Part shown: positions 1 through 6,742 of the stretch, in pieces
Layout: every line of letters begins with the position of its first letter
How positions within the stretch are numbered: position 1 is the first letter of the stretch
Source of the DNA: Frankiaceae bacterium
GTDB lineage: Bacteria; Actinomycetota; Actinomycetes; Frankiales; Frankiaceae
Reading direction: 5' to 3'
NCBI GenBank assembly: GCA_030840885.1
Contig: JAVEDQ010000467.1
Location: forward strand, 1 to 7,435
Length of the DNA: 7,435 nucleotides
The notes under the pieces: model-generated
Told to the model about the DNA's origin: nothing
Databases searched by the model: none
Seen by the model: only the letters and a program-made list of their open reading frames with translations
Position numbers and translations under genes: made by a program

Positions 1-31
1 GAGCTGTCGCCGAGTTGACCGAGATCGAGGG

Positions 32-35
<4 letters not shown>
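1..35 (-). CDS. scpB: Start of probable scpB, cut by the window edge
   Basis: Only the first 11 codons are in the window, reading (M)TLDLGQLGDS from a GTG start at 35-33. The start overlaps the scpA stop in a GTGA junction and has a good AGGAG ribosome binding site 5 bases upstream (41-45). The identification as ScpB, the winged-helix partner of the ScpA kleisin in the SMC condensin, rests on position: scpB directly follows scpA in most bacteria. The visible residues are too few to confirm the family. The existence of a translated gene here is well supported by the ribosome binding site and the overlap; its identity is inference. Confidence 0.7.
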
Positions 36-885
<850 letters not shown>

Positions 886-889
<4 letters not shown>

Positions 890-1572
890 ACCTGCGCCCC
901 GAGCAGGTTCAGGAATCCCTTGAGCAACTCCGGCGCGAGCTGGCCGACCCAGGAGGGGAAGCCCGAGAGCAGGACGGGCAGCAGGAGCAGACCAAGAACG
1001 ATCCCCACCCCGAAGTTGCGCTCCTCCAGCTGGTAGCGGGCCTTCTGCCAACTCATGCTCTGGCCGCCGAGCGTGAAGATCACGCGGCCCAGGTCGGTCG
1101 GCGGGCACGGGATCAAGGATGTCACGCACAGGGCGGCGAACCCGGTGGCCATGGCGAACAGCAGGTCGACGCCGAAACTGCCCGAGGTCTCGATGACCGG
1201 CTGCGTTCCGCTCAGCGAGGTGCCGACTCCGACACCGGCGGCGCGGACGCCGATGATGCTGGCCAGACACAGCAGGGCGTAGACCAGCGGGCGGGCCATC
1301 ACCGCGGTGACGACGTGGAAGCGCCGTGCCCGCCAGCGGTCGTTCATCGGGGCCTGCTCGGCCCATCCCCAACCGGCGAGCAGGACGGCGATGGCGCTGT
1401 AGACGCTGATCTGACGCTTCGGCTGCGGCTTGAGCCAGCCGTTGCGGATCGGCAACGGGTCGCCGAGCGCTCGCGCCGTGAGGGCCTGCGCCGCGGTGCC
1501 GAGGTAGGAGCCGACGACGACGGCGATCAGCAGGCCGAGAAGGACGGCGGGCTTGGTGAGGAAGAACAGCAC
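886..1572 (-). CDS. Degenerate site-2-protease-like (M50) membrane protein
   Basis: A 228-residue membrane protein with hydrophobic segments at about 8-31, 57-71, 86-113, 133-155 and 186-204. By eye it follows the bacterial M50B site-2 protease plan. AAQALTARALGD (27-38) matches the HEFAHALAARALGD helix; QPKRQ (50-54) matches NPxxH; GWAEQAPMN (69-77) matches GWAKPVPVN; ARPL (93-96) matches AGPL; LIPCPPTDLGR (153-163) matches LLPIPPLDG. The zinc-binding and catalytic HExxH is replaced by G25-T-A-A-Q29, so both His and the Glu are missing. Only the Asp of the third ligand motif (D160) may remain. I infer a pseudoprotease, possibly binding rather than cutting membrane proteins. The GTG start (1572-1570) has no clear Shine-Dalgarno and lies 19 bases after parA, so coupling to parA translation is likely. 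The stop overlaps scpA by 4 bases. The protein's role is unknown; the family link is a visual alignment. Confidence 0.8.
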
Positions 1573-1591
1573 AGCGGGTCGTTCGCCGGAC

Positions 1592-2533
1592 TCAGCGGCC
1601 GGGCCGGCGGGCGATCAGCTCGCGCGCCAGCGCCCGGTAGGCGTTCGCCCCGGTCGAGTTGGCGGCGTAGGAGGTGATCGGTTCGCCGGCGGCGGTCGTC
1701 TCCGGGAAGCGGACGGTGCGGCTGATGACGGTGTGGAACACGTGTTCCGGGAACGCCTCGACCACGCGCTCGAGGACCTGCCGGCCGTGCAGGGTGCGAC
1801 CGTCGTGCATGGTCGCGACGATGCCGGCGACCTCGAGGCGCGGGTTGAGCCGGTCGCGCACCTTGTCGATCGTCTGGATGAGCAGGGCGACGCCGCGCAG
1901 CGCGAAGTACTCGCACTCGAGCGGGATGACGACGCCGTCGGCGGCGGTGAGCGCGTTGACCGTCAGCAACCCGAGCGAGGGCTGGCAGTCGATGAGGATG
2001 TAGTCGTATTCCTTGAGCAGCGGACGAAGCGCCCGGGCCAGGGAATGCTCGCGGCCGACCTCGTTGACGAGCTGCACCTCGGCGGCGGAGAGGTCGATGT
2101 TGCTCGGCAGCAGGTCGAGGCCTTCGACGTGGGTCTTGAGGACGGCCTCGTGCGGGTCGATGACGTCGCCGGAGGAGATCAGGAGGTCGTGGACCGTCAG
2201 GTCGAGCGTGTTCGGGTTGATCCCGAGCCCCACCGACAGCGCACCCTGCGGGTCGACGTCGACGAGCAGCACCCGGCGGCCGTACTCGGCGAGCGAGGCC
2301 CCGAGGTTGATGGTCGTCGTGGTCTTGCCGACGCCGCCCTTCTGGTTGCAGACGGCGAGGATGCGTGCCCCGTCGTGCGGCGGCACCGGGCCGGGCTCGT
2401 CGAAGACCGGCATCGGCCGCCCCGTTGGGCCCAGCCGCGACTCGGACGGGACGCTCACCCCGGGCAGCGTCTCGGGGATCCCCGTCGGCACGATCGCTGT
2501 CGGCACAGTCCCTGTCTGCACGTCGGCTGTCAT
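1592..2533 (-). CDS. ParA/Soj-family chromosome-partitioning ATPase
   Basis: A MinD/ParA-type ATPase of 313 residues that would act in chromosome positioning. The deviant Walker A is KGGVGKTT at 65-72, with both the signature Lys65 and Lys70. The switch region is VDVDPQGALS (91-100), and the Walker B strand is ILIDCQPSLG (179-188). RTVRFPET at 272-279 corresponds to the arginine-containing DNA-binding stretch of Soj. It closely resembles the ScpA-linked ParA of actinobacteria (Rv1708 type), which from memory also has Gln in DCQPSLG and an N-terminal extension; it is not the parA that sits beside parB at the origin. No parB or obvious parS is in the window. Residues 1-55 are a Pro/Thr-rich extension built partly from a 15-base repeat. 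The ATG at 2533 has a strong GGGAGG site 8 bases upstream, which fixes the start. It is probably the first gene of parA–M50-like–scpA–scpB. Confidence 0.95.
   Translation of the reverse strand: MTADVQTGTVPTAIVPTGIPETLPGVSVPSESRLGPTGRPMPVFDEPGPVPPHDGARILAVCNQKGGVGKTTTTINLGASLAEYGRRVLLVDVDPQGALSVGLGINPNTLDLTVHDLLISSGDVIDPHEAVLKTHVEGLDLLPSNIDLSAAEVQLVNEVGREHSLARALRPLLKEYDYILIDCQPSLGLLTVNALTAADGVVIPLECEYFALRGVALLIQTIDKVRDRLNPRLEVAGIVATMHDGRTLHGRQVLERVVEAFPEHVFHTVISRTVRFPETTAAGEPITSYAANSTGANAYRALARELIARRPGR
2476..2520. repeat. Three imperfect 15-base repeats in the 5' end of parA
   Basis: Three adjacent 15-mers (2476-2490, 2491-2505, 2506-2520) share the pattern xxATCxCxGTCGGCA with changes. On the minus strand they encode the TGTVP, TAIVP and TGIP units of the ParA N-terminal extension. 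The repeat is consistent with slippage-driven growth of a non-catalytic tail. Confidence 0.7.
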
Positions 2534-2541
2534 GACGCAGA

Positions 2542-2547
2542 CCTCCC
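2542..2547 (-). promoter_or_regulatory. Ribosome binding site of parA
   Basis: GGGAGG on the minus strand lies 8 bases before the ATG at 2533-2531. It is the clearest Shine-Dalgarno in this cluster and supports the long N-terminal form of ParA over an internal start at Met41. Confidence 0.75.
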
Positions 2548-2588
2548 GGGATGCCGACGCGCGGGCCGTTCCCGCATGTGCTGCCCGC

Positions 2589-2618
2589 AGCCTAGCGAGA
2601 GCCGCCTCGTTCTGTCGG
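2589..2618 (-). promoter_or_regulatory. Candidate promoter of the parA–scpA–scpB operon
   Basis: In the xerD–parA gap the minus strand reads CCGACA (2618-2613), an 18-base spacer, then TAGGCT (2594-2589). The second element fits the TAnnnT form of actinobacterial housekeeping -10 boxes, and the first keeps GACA of TTGACA. It lies about 55 bases before the parA start. The match is by eye; read-through from xerD is also possible. Confidence 0.45.
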
Positions 2619-2626
2619 TGCGACAG
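2612..2626. repeat. Perfect inverted repeat at the xerD stop, overlapping the candidate -35
   Basis: CTGTCG-GTG-CGACAG is a perfect 6-base stem with a 3-base loop, starting 4 bases beyond the xerD stop. It overlaps the candidate -35 box of parA. It could be an operator half-site pair or a short hairpin at the xerD 3' end. There is no T-tract on the minus strand, so a strong intrinsic terminator is unlikely. Confidence 0.5.
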
Positions 2627-2629
2627 TCC

Positions 2630-3682
2630 CTATCCATCGGTCGGGCGAGTCGGGGCGCTGCCGGACAGGGCGCGGGGGTGGGCGGCGGCGTAGACCTCGC
2701 GGAGCCGGTCGACGGTGACCAGCGTGTAGACCTGCGTCGTCGTCACCGACGCGTGGCCGAGCAGTTCCTGCACGACGCGCACGTCCGCGCCGCCGTCGAG
2801 CAGATGGGTGGCGAACGAGTGGCGCAGCACGTGGGGACTCACGCCGCCGCCCAGCCCGGCCCGTGCGGCCGTCTGCTGCAGGATCGTCCACGCCGTCTGC
2901 CGGCTGAGCCGACCGCCGCGGGCGTTGACGAAGATCGCGGCCGAGCGCGGTACGAACCCGGGCCGCCCCCGCACCAGCCACGCCGAGACGGCGGCACGGG
3001 CGAACGAGCCGACGGGCACCACGCGCTCCTTCGAGCCCTTGCCGCGCAGCAGGACCGTGCCCGTCGTGAGGTCGAGGTCGTCGACGTCCAGCCCGACCGC
3101 CTCGGAGATGCGCGCCCCGGTGCCGTAGAGCACCTCCAACAGCGCGCGGGCCCGATGGGCGGCCGGGTCGTCCACGCGGCCGGACGGGCCGGCGCCGACG
3201 GTGGCGTCGGCGGCGTCGGCGTCGGTGGCGCCGGTGGCCTCCAGCAGCGCCTCGACCTCACTGACGCCGAGCGCCTTGGGAAGCCGACGTGGTGCCGACG
3301 GGGGCCGTACGGGCCGGGCCGTGTCCTGCATCACCTCTCCCTCCCGCAACGCGAAGCGATGGAGACCACGCACGGTGACGAGGGTGCGCCCGGCCGAACT
3401 GGCGGAAAGCGGAGGGTGACCCTCGGTGCCGGTCCGCAGCATCGCGAGAAAGTCCCCGAGCACCGTCTCGGAGACCTCGTCGAGGCCGCGAACGCCTCGT
3501 CCGGCCAGGAACGAACGGTAACGCCGCAGGTCACGCCCGTACGCACGGAGACTGTTGACGGCAAGGCCCCGCTCCACGGTGAGGTGGTCGAGGTAGCGAC
3601 GGCACAGGTCGGCCAGCCCGTCGAGCAGCTCGGACTGCGCCTCCGAGGATGCCGCCGACGACGCCTGCGCTGATGCCGTCAC
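2630..3682 (-). CDS. xerD: Tyrosine site-specific recombinase XerD
   Basis: XerD-type recombinases resolve chromosome dimers at dif near the terminus. The 350-residue product has an N-terminal SAM-like core-binding domain (about 22-125, with the family's [19 protein letters not shown]) and a C-terminal catalytic domain (about 135-335). All catalytic residues are present with E. coli XerD spacing: Arg191 (GTGARISE), Lys215 ([10 protein letters not shown]), His284 and Arg287 ([12 protein letters not shown]), His310 (LLGH) and Tyr319 (TTTQVYT). An Ala/Asp/Gly-rich insert at about 150-175 lengthens it relative to the roughly 300-residue norm, as do short tails at both ends. The GTG start at 3682 has a GGGGAGG site 4 bases upstream. 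In actinobacteria this gene usually lies beside the Nudix gene; here the kinase gene separates them. XerD versus XerC is decided by context and is less certain than the recombinase call. Confidence 0.95.
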   Translation of the reverse strand: MTASAQASSAASSEAQSELLDGLADLCRRYLDHLTVERGLAVNSLRAYGRDLRRYRSFLAGRGVRGLDEVSETVLGDFLAMLRTGTEGHPPLSASSAGRTLVTVRGLHRFALREGEVMQDTARPVRPPSAPRRLPKALGVSEVEALLEATGATDADAADATVGAGPSGRVDDPAAHRARALLEVLYGTGARISEAVGLDVDDLDLTTGTVLLRGKGSKERVVPVGSFARAAVSAWLVRGRPGFVPRSAAIFVNARGGRLSRQTAWTILQQTAARAGLGGGVSPHVLRHSFATHLLDGGADVRVVQELLGHASVTTTQVYTLVTVDRLREVYAAAHPRALSGSAPTRPTDG

Positions 3683-3815
3683 GCCACCTCCCCTGCTCGT
3701 CGCACGGCCGTCCGAGCCCCCGTGGAGCGGTGCCGGTCACCCTGCGTCGACTTCGAGTGATCCACCACCCGGTCCGGACAGGTGAAACCGGGGTCAGCGG
3801 GGTAGTCCTTCTGCC
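3683..3815. promoter_or_regulatory. Divergent intergenic region between xerD and the kinase
   Basis: This 133-base non-coding gap must hold the signals for both divergent genes. On the minus side the xerD ribosome binding site (GGGGAGG) is at its left edge. GTCCGGAC at 3772-3779 is a perfect 8-base palindrome. On the plus side TAGTCC at 3803-3808 lies 7 bases before the kinase ATG, the spacing expected of a -10 box for a leaderless transcript. The kinase has no good Shine-Dalgarno (GCGGGG is 13 bases away). I see no convincing -35 for either direction, so the promoters are not resolved. Confidence 0.45.
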
Positions 3816-5951
3816 ATGTCCGGGCCATCCTCTCCGGCGTCGACCGCCGAACAGCGACGGCTCGCCGAGCGCTACCTCCTCGAACGCCCCGTCGGCCGGG
3901 GCGGCGCCGGCGTCGTCTGGCAGGCCACCGACGAACTCCTCGGCCGCACGGTGGCCATCAAGGAGTGCATGCTGCCGCCCACGGTCGACGACACCGACCG
4001 CGACAAGCTGCTCACCCGCGTCATGCGCGAGGCACGGACCGCCGCACGGCTCGACCACCCGGCGCTGGTGACGGTCTTCGACGTCGTGCAGGAGAGCGGC
4101 CGGCCGTGGATCGTCATGGAGTACGTCGACTCGCGCTCGCTGGCGCAGGTGGTCCGGGAGGACGGCCCGCTGCCGCTGGCCCAGGTCGTCGACATCGGCC
4201 TGACGCTGCTCGACGCCCTCTACGTCGCCCACGCCGCTGGGGTGATGCACCGGGACGTCAAACCGGCGAACGTCCTGCTGACCACGGCCGGCACCGCGTT
4301 GCTGACCGACTTCGGCATCGCCGCCACCACCGGCGACCCGACGCTCACCACCAGCGGGATGCTGCTGGGCTCGCCGTCCTACATGTCACCGGAACGCGCG
4401 CGGGGTGAGCCGGCGACGGCGGCCAGTGACATCTGGTCCCTGGCCGCGACCCACAACACGCAGGTCGAGGGGGTGACGCCGTACACCGGCGAGCACCCGC
4501 TGGCCGTGTTGTCCGCCGTCGCCGACGGTCGACGGCGCCCCATGCAGGCGGCCGGACCGCTCGAGCCGTTGATCGCGGAGATCCTGGACTCCGAGCCCGA
4601 CAAGCGCCCGACCGGCGTGCAGGCCCGCCGTCGCCTGGAACGGATCCGCGGCGACCTCCAGTCGGCCGGGCCGGCCACCACCGGGGGCACCCCCATCCGC
4701 ACGTTGGGCAGCGTCGCCGGGTTGTCGGCGGCGGAGCAGACGTCGCGCTTCGCGGCACGGCGGCGTCGTAAGCGCGAGGAGAAGGAAGCCACCGACCGCG
4801 GCATGCGGCGGATGGACACCACCGGCTCTGCCGCTGGACCTGCGGCGGGAGCGGCTGCCGGGGCAGCCGCAGCCGCCGTCGGGTCCGACGTCGCAACCCA
4901 TGCGGCGGCACCCGAGTCCGCAGCACCTGAGATTGCTCCAGAATCGGTGGCGCCGGCGCAGGCTCCGGTCGAGGCGCAGCCCGCGGCACCGGCCAACACT
5001 GCGCCTACGGACGCCGCGCCCGCGACCTCTCAGCCAATCGAGAACTCCCAGCCGATCGAGAACTCCCAGCCGATCGAGAATTCCCAGCCGACCCAGAATT
5101 CCCAGCCGACCCAGACCCCGGCGCGGCAGGCAGACACGAAGCCCGCCGACACCAGGCTAGAGGACAACGGCGCCCGCAACGGCAGTGCACCTGTCCGCGG
5201 CTCCTCGGCGCCCACCCGCCCGGCGCCCGACCGCCCGCGGCGGCCTACCCCTCCGCCACCCGGCCGGTCCGCTCGCCCTTCATCCCGACCGCGAGGTCGA
5301 GGAACGGTGCTGCTGGGGGCCGTGGCACTCGCCCTGGTCGTCCTACTCGTCGGCGCGCTGCTGCTCCTGCGTGGCAACGGCAGCTCCCCCTCCCCGACGG
5401 CGGATCCCTCGACAGCTCCTTCCGCGCCGTCGGCATCGGCGTCCGCCCCCACCACGGCCGGATCGGGCAGCGCCGCCCCGAGTGCGGGTTCGTCGTCCGG
5501 CACCCTCGTCCCGGCTGGTTGGCAGGTGCAGAACGGCAGCAGGGGCTGGAGCATCGCGGTGCCGCCCGGCTTCACCCGCAGTGAGGGCCGCTCGGCGAAC
5601 CAGACCGACTTCCGCAACGCCGACGGGATCCTGCTGCGCGTCGAGATCGCGCCCCAGGCCAATGCCTCGGCCATCGGCGACTGGCGGAGCTACGAACCGA
5701 CCTTCGCCCGACAGGTCAGCAACTACCAGCGCGTCCGGATCGACCCGGCCGACGGGGGCGACGGAACGCAGAAGGCCGACTGGGAGTTCACCTTCAGCGG
5801 TGGCAGCTCGCAGCTGCACGTGCTCAACCAGGGGAAGATCGACGGCCGTTCCGCCCACGCCCTGTACTGGCAGACGCCCGAGAGCGTCTGGAACGGGTCG
5901 CAGCAGCTCCGGGAGCAGATCTTCGCGACCTTCCAGCCCCCGCCGCAGTAG
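3816..5951 (+). CDS. Membrane-anchored receptor-like Ser/Thr protein kinase
   Basis: A 711-residue eukaryotic-like (Hanks-type) kinase. The cytoplasmic kinase domain (about 19-277) has the Gly loop VGRGGAGVV (26-34), Lys49 in VAIK, Glu72 of helix C, the HRDVKPANVLL loop (145-155; Asp147, Asn152), DFG (165-167), a Thr-rich activation segment (173-179), GSPSYMSPE (185-193) and Asp205. All core catalytic residues are intact, so it is probably active. Helix F is unusual (LAATHNTQVEG, 209-219) with polar residues where this family usually has GATLYAAVEG-like sequence. Then come an Arg/Lys/Glu-rich stretch (311-332), an Ala/Pro linker, five SQPIEN-type repeats (405-434), a basic Pro-rich segment and one membrane helix (about 497-519). 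A Ser/Pro/Ala spacer leads to an extracellular domain (about 565-711, GWSIAVPPGFTRSEG at 577-591). That domain resembles the PsbP/LpqN-like alpha/beta modules seen on actinobacterial kinases. There are no PASTA repeats. Ligand and substrates are unknown. Confidence 0.93.
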   Translation: MSGPSSPASTAEQRRLAERYLLERPVGRGGAGVVWQATDELLGRTVAIKECMLPPTVDDTDRDKLLTRVMREARTAARLDHPALVTVFDVVQESGRPWIVMEYVDSRSLAQVVREDGPLPLAQVVDIGLTLLDALYVAHAAGVMHRDVKPANVLLTTAGTALLTDFGIAATTGDPTLTTSGMLLGSPSYMSPERARGEPATAASDIWSLAATHNTQVEGVTPYTGEHPLAVLSAVADGRRRPMQAAGPLEPLIAEILDSEPDKRPTGVQARRRLERIRGDLQSAGPATTGGTPIRTLGSVAGLSAAEQTSRFAARRRRKREEKEATDRGMRRMDTTGSAAGPAAGAAAGAAAAAVGSDVATHAAAPESAAPEIAPESVAPAQAPVEAQPAAPANTAPTDAAPATSQPIENSQPIENSQPIENSQPTQNSQPTQTPARQADTKPADTRLEDNGARNGSAPVRGSSAPTRPAPDRPRRPTPPPPGRSARPSSRPRGRGTVLLGAVALALVVLLVGALLLLRGNGSSPSPTADPSTAPSAPSASASAPTTAGSGSAAPSAGSSSGTLVPAGWQVQNGSRGWSIAVPPGFTRSEGRSANQTDFRNADGILLRVEIAPQANASAIGDWRSYEPTFARQVSNYQRVRIDPADGGDGTQKADWEFTFSGGSSQLHVLNQGKIDGRSAHALYWQTPESVWNGSQQLREQIFATFQPPPQ
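5028..5117. repeat. Five 18-base tandem repeats in the kinase linker
   Basis: Five in-frame 18-base units encode SQPIEN three times, then SQPTQN and SQPTQT. Neighbouring copies differ by few bases, mostly at the third codon position in the first three, so the array looks recently expanded. Two GAATTC hexamers arise at unit junctions. The stretch is less GC-rich than the surrounding DNA. It lies between the kinase domain and the membrane helix, so copy number would set linker length without changing frame. Confidence 0.9.
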
Positions 5952-5999
5952 CGGCGGCGCCGGAACGGCCTCTCACTGCAACGATCGCCTGCTGCGGCG

Positions 6000-6016
6000 G
6001 CCTCCTACTGGGAGGC
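6000..6016. terminator. Hairpin between convergent kinase and Nudix genes
   Basis: GCCTCC-TACTG-GGAGGC forms a perfect 6-base, GC-rich stem with a 5-base loop in the 68-base convergent gap. It begins 48 bases after the kinase stop and ends 3 bases beyond the Nudix stop. Being symmetrical, it could serve both directions. No T-tract follows on either strand, so it would be a weak or Rho-assisted terminator, as is common in actinomycetes. Confidence 0.45.
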
Positions 6017-6019
6017 GTG

Positions 6020-6667
6020 CTACTGCGGCGGCGTCCCGACACCCTCGGTGTCGACGAGCTGCGGCACGCGACGGAAGCGGTCCGGCCACGGAGCGTTCTG
6101 CTCGCGCAGGTTCTCAAACCCGCCGTCCCGAGCACGGGCCGCGGCGAGCAGCCCCACCACGGCGAGGGAGTTGCGGATGCCACCGGAGAGCACGCTGCGC
6201 AGACCCTCATCGAGGTCGACCCACTCGAGCTCGAGGTCGGCCTCCTCGTCTTTGGAGCTGCGCTGGTCGTGGTTCTCGGTGACGTCGCGGGCGAGATAGA
6301 TGCGCGTGGCCTCATCGGTCATACCGGGCGAGGTGAGCAGGTCGATCAGGACCTCCCAGCGGTCCGCCTGCAGCCCGGCCTCCTCGGCCAGCTCCCGCTG
6401 CGCGGTGGCCAGCGCCTGCTCGCCGTCGACGTCCAACAGTCCGGCGGGGATCTCCCAGATGGCCTGGCCGACCGAGTGCCGGTACTGCTTGATCATCATG
6501 ACTTTGCCCTCGTCGTTCATCGCGACGATCCCGACCGCGCCGGGGTGCTCGACGACGTCGCGCTGCGACGTCTCGCCGCCCGGCATCGTCACGTGATCGG
6601 TGCGGACCTTGATGATCCGACCCTCGAACGCGTTCTCACTGCTCTTGACCTCATAGTCATGCGCCAC
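6020..6667 (-). CDS. ADP-ribose pyrophosphatase (Nudix hydrolase)
   Basis: This Nudix enzyme would hydrolyse ADP-ribose to AMP and ribose-5-phosphate in the cytoplasm, clearing a reactive NAD breakdown product. The 215-residue product has the Nudix box with G76, E83, R91-E92-L-A-E95-E96 and G98. There is one more residue than canonical between G and E, which from memory also occurs in the mycobacterial homologue (Rv1700). The ADP-ribose-type SPGMTDE motif follows at 113-119. RDVVEHPGAVGIVA (36-49) and WEIPAGLLDV (71-80) match actinobacterial members. I chose the GTG at 6667 because homologues begin near (A)HDYEV. An in-frame ATG at 6712 would add 15 residues unlike the family and has no ribosome binding site. 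Ribosome binding sites are weak at both. The C-terminus (about 185-215) is variable. ADP-ribose specificity is inferred from motifs and synteny. Confidence 0.92.
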   Translation of the reverse strand: MAHDYEVKSSENAFEGRIIKVRTDHVTMPGGETSQRDVVEHPGAVGIVAMNDEGKVMMIKQYRHSVGQAIWEIPAGLLDVDGEQALATAQRELAEEAGLQADRWEVLIDLLTSPGMTDEATRIYLARDVTENHDQRSSKDEEADLELEWVDLDEGLRSVLSGGIRNSLAVVGLLAAARARDGGFENLREQNAPWPDRFRRVPQLVDTEGVGTPPQ

Positions 6668-6742
6668 GGACGAGAGCCTGCCAGATGCCACCGCGATCCA
6701 CGACACCGGCATGCCGTTCGCGGGAAGGCCGTTCGTCGAGAG
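6668..6742 (-). other. Gap between the EAL gene and the Nudix gene
   Basis: This 75-base spacer follows the EAL gene stop. It has an 8-base direct repeat on the plus strand (GCCGTTCG at 6713-6720 and 6728-6735) and a minus-strand CAGGCT 7 bases before the Nudix GTG. The CAGGCT could be a -10 for leaderless transcription, but no matching -35 is evident. No terminator hairpin stands out, so co-transcription with the EAL gene remains possible. Confidence 0.3.

Noticed and set aside
890..1372. N-terminal extension of the scpA frame by 161 codons
   Set aside because: It overlaps the M50-like gene in another frame, is Arg/Pro/Gly-rich without motifs, and the GTG at 889 gives the normal ScpA length.
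2613..2626. CTGTCG/CGACAG hairpin as an intrinsic terminator of xerD
   Set aside because: The stem is short and no T-tract follows on the minus strand, so I list it only as an inverted repeat.
1553..3673. A 706-codon open frame on the plus strand across parA and xerD
   Set aside because: It is antisense to two well-recognised genes, is full of Arg/Gly/Asp-rich low-complexity sequence with no family motif, and reflects scarcity of stop codons in GC-rich DNA.
3683..3815. Attachment site or insertion-sequence scar explaining the kinase insertion
   Set aside because: I found no terminal inverted repeats or flanking direct duplications around 3683-6019.
5185..6282. A 365-codon plus-strand frame overlapping the kinase 3' end and the Nudix gene
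   Set aside because: It is Arg/Pro/Ser-rich, crosses a convergent gene pair and shows no domain; the in-frame kinase explains the region.
6668..6712. Longer Nudix form starting at the ATG at 6712
   Set aside because: The extra 15 residues do not resemble homologues and no Shine-Dalgarno precedes the ATG. It remains a possible alternative start.
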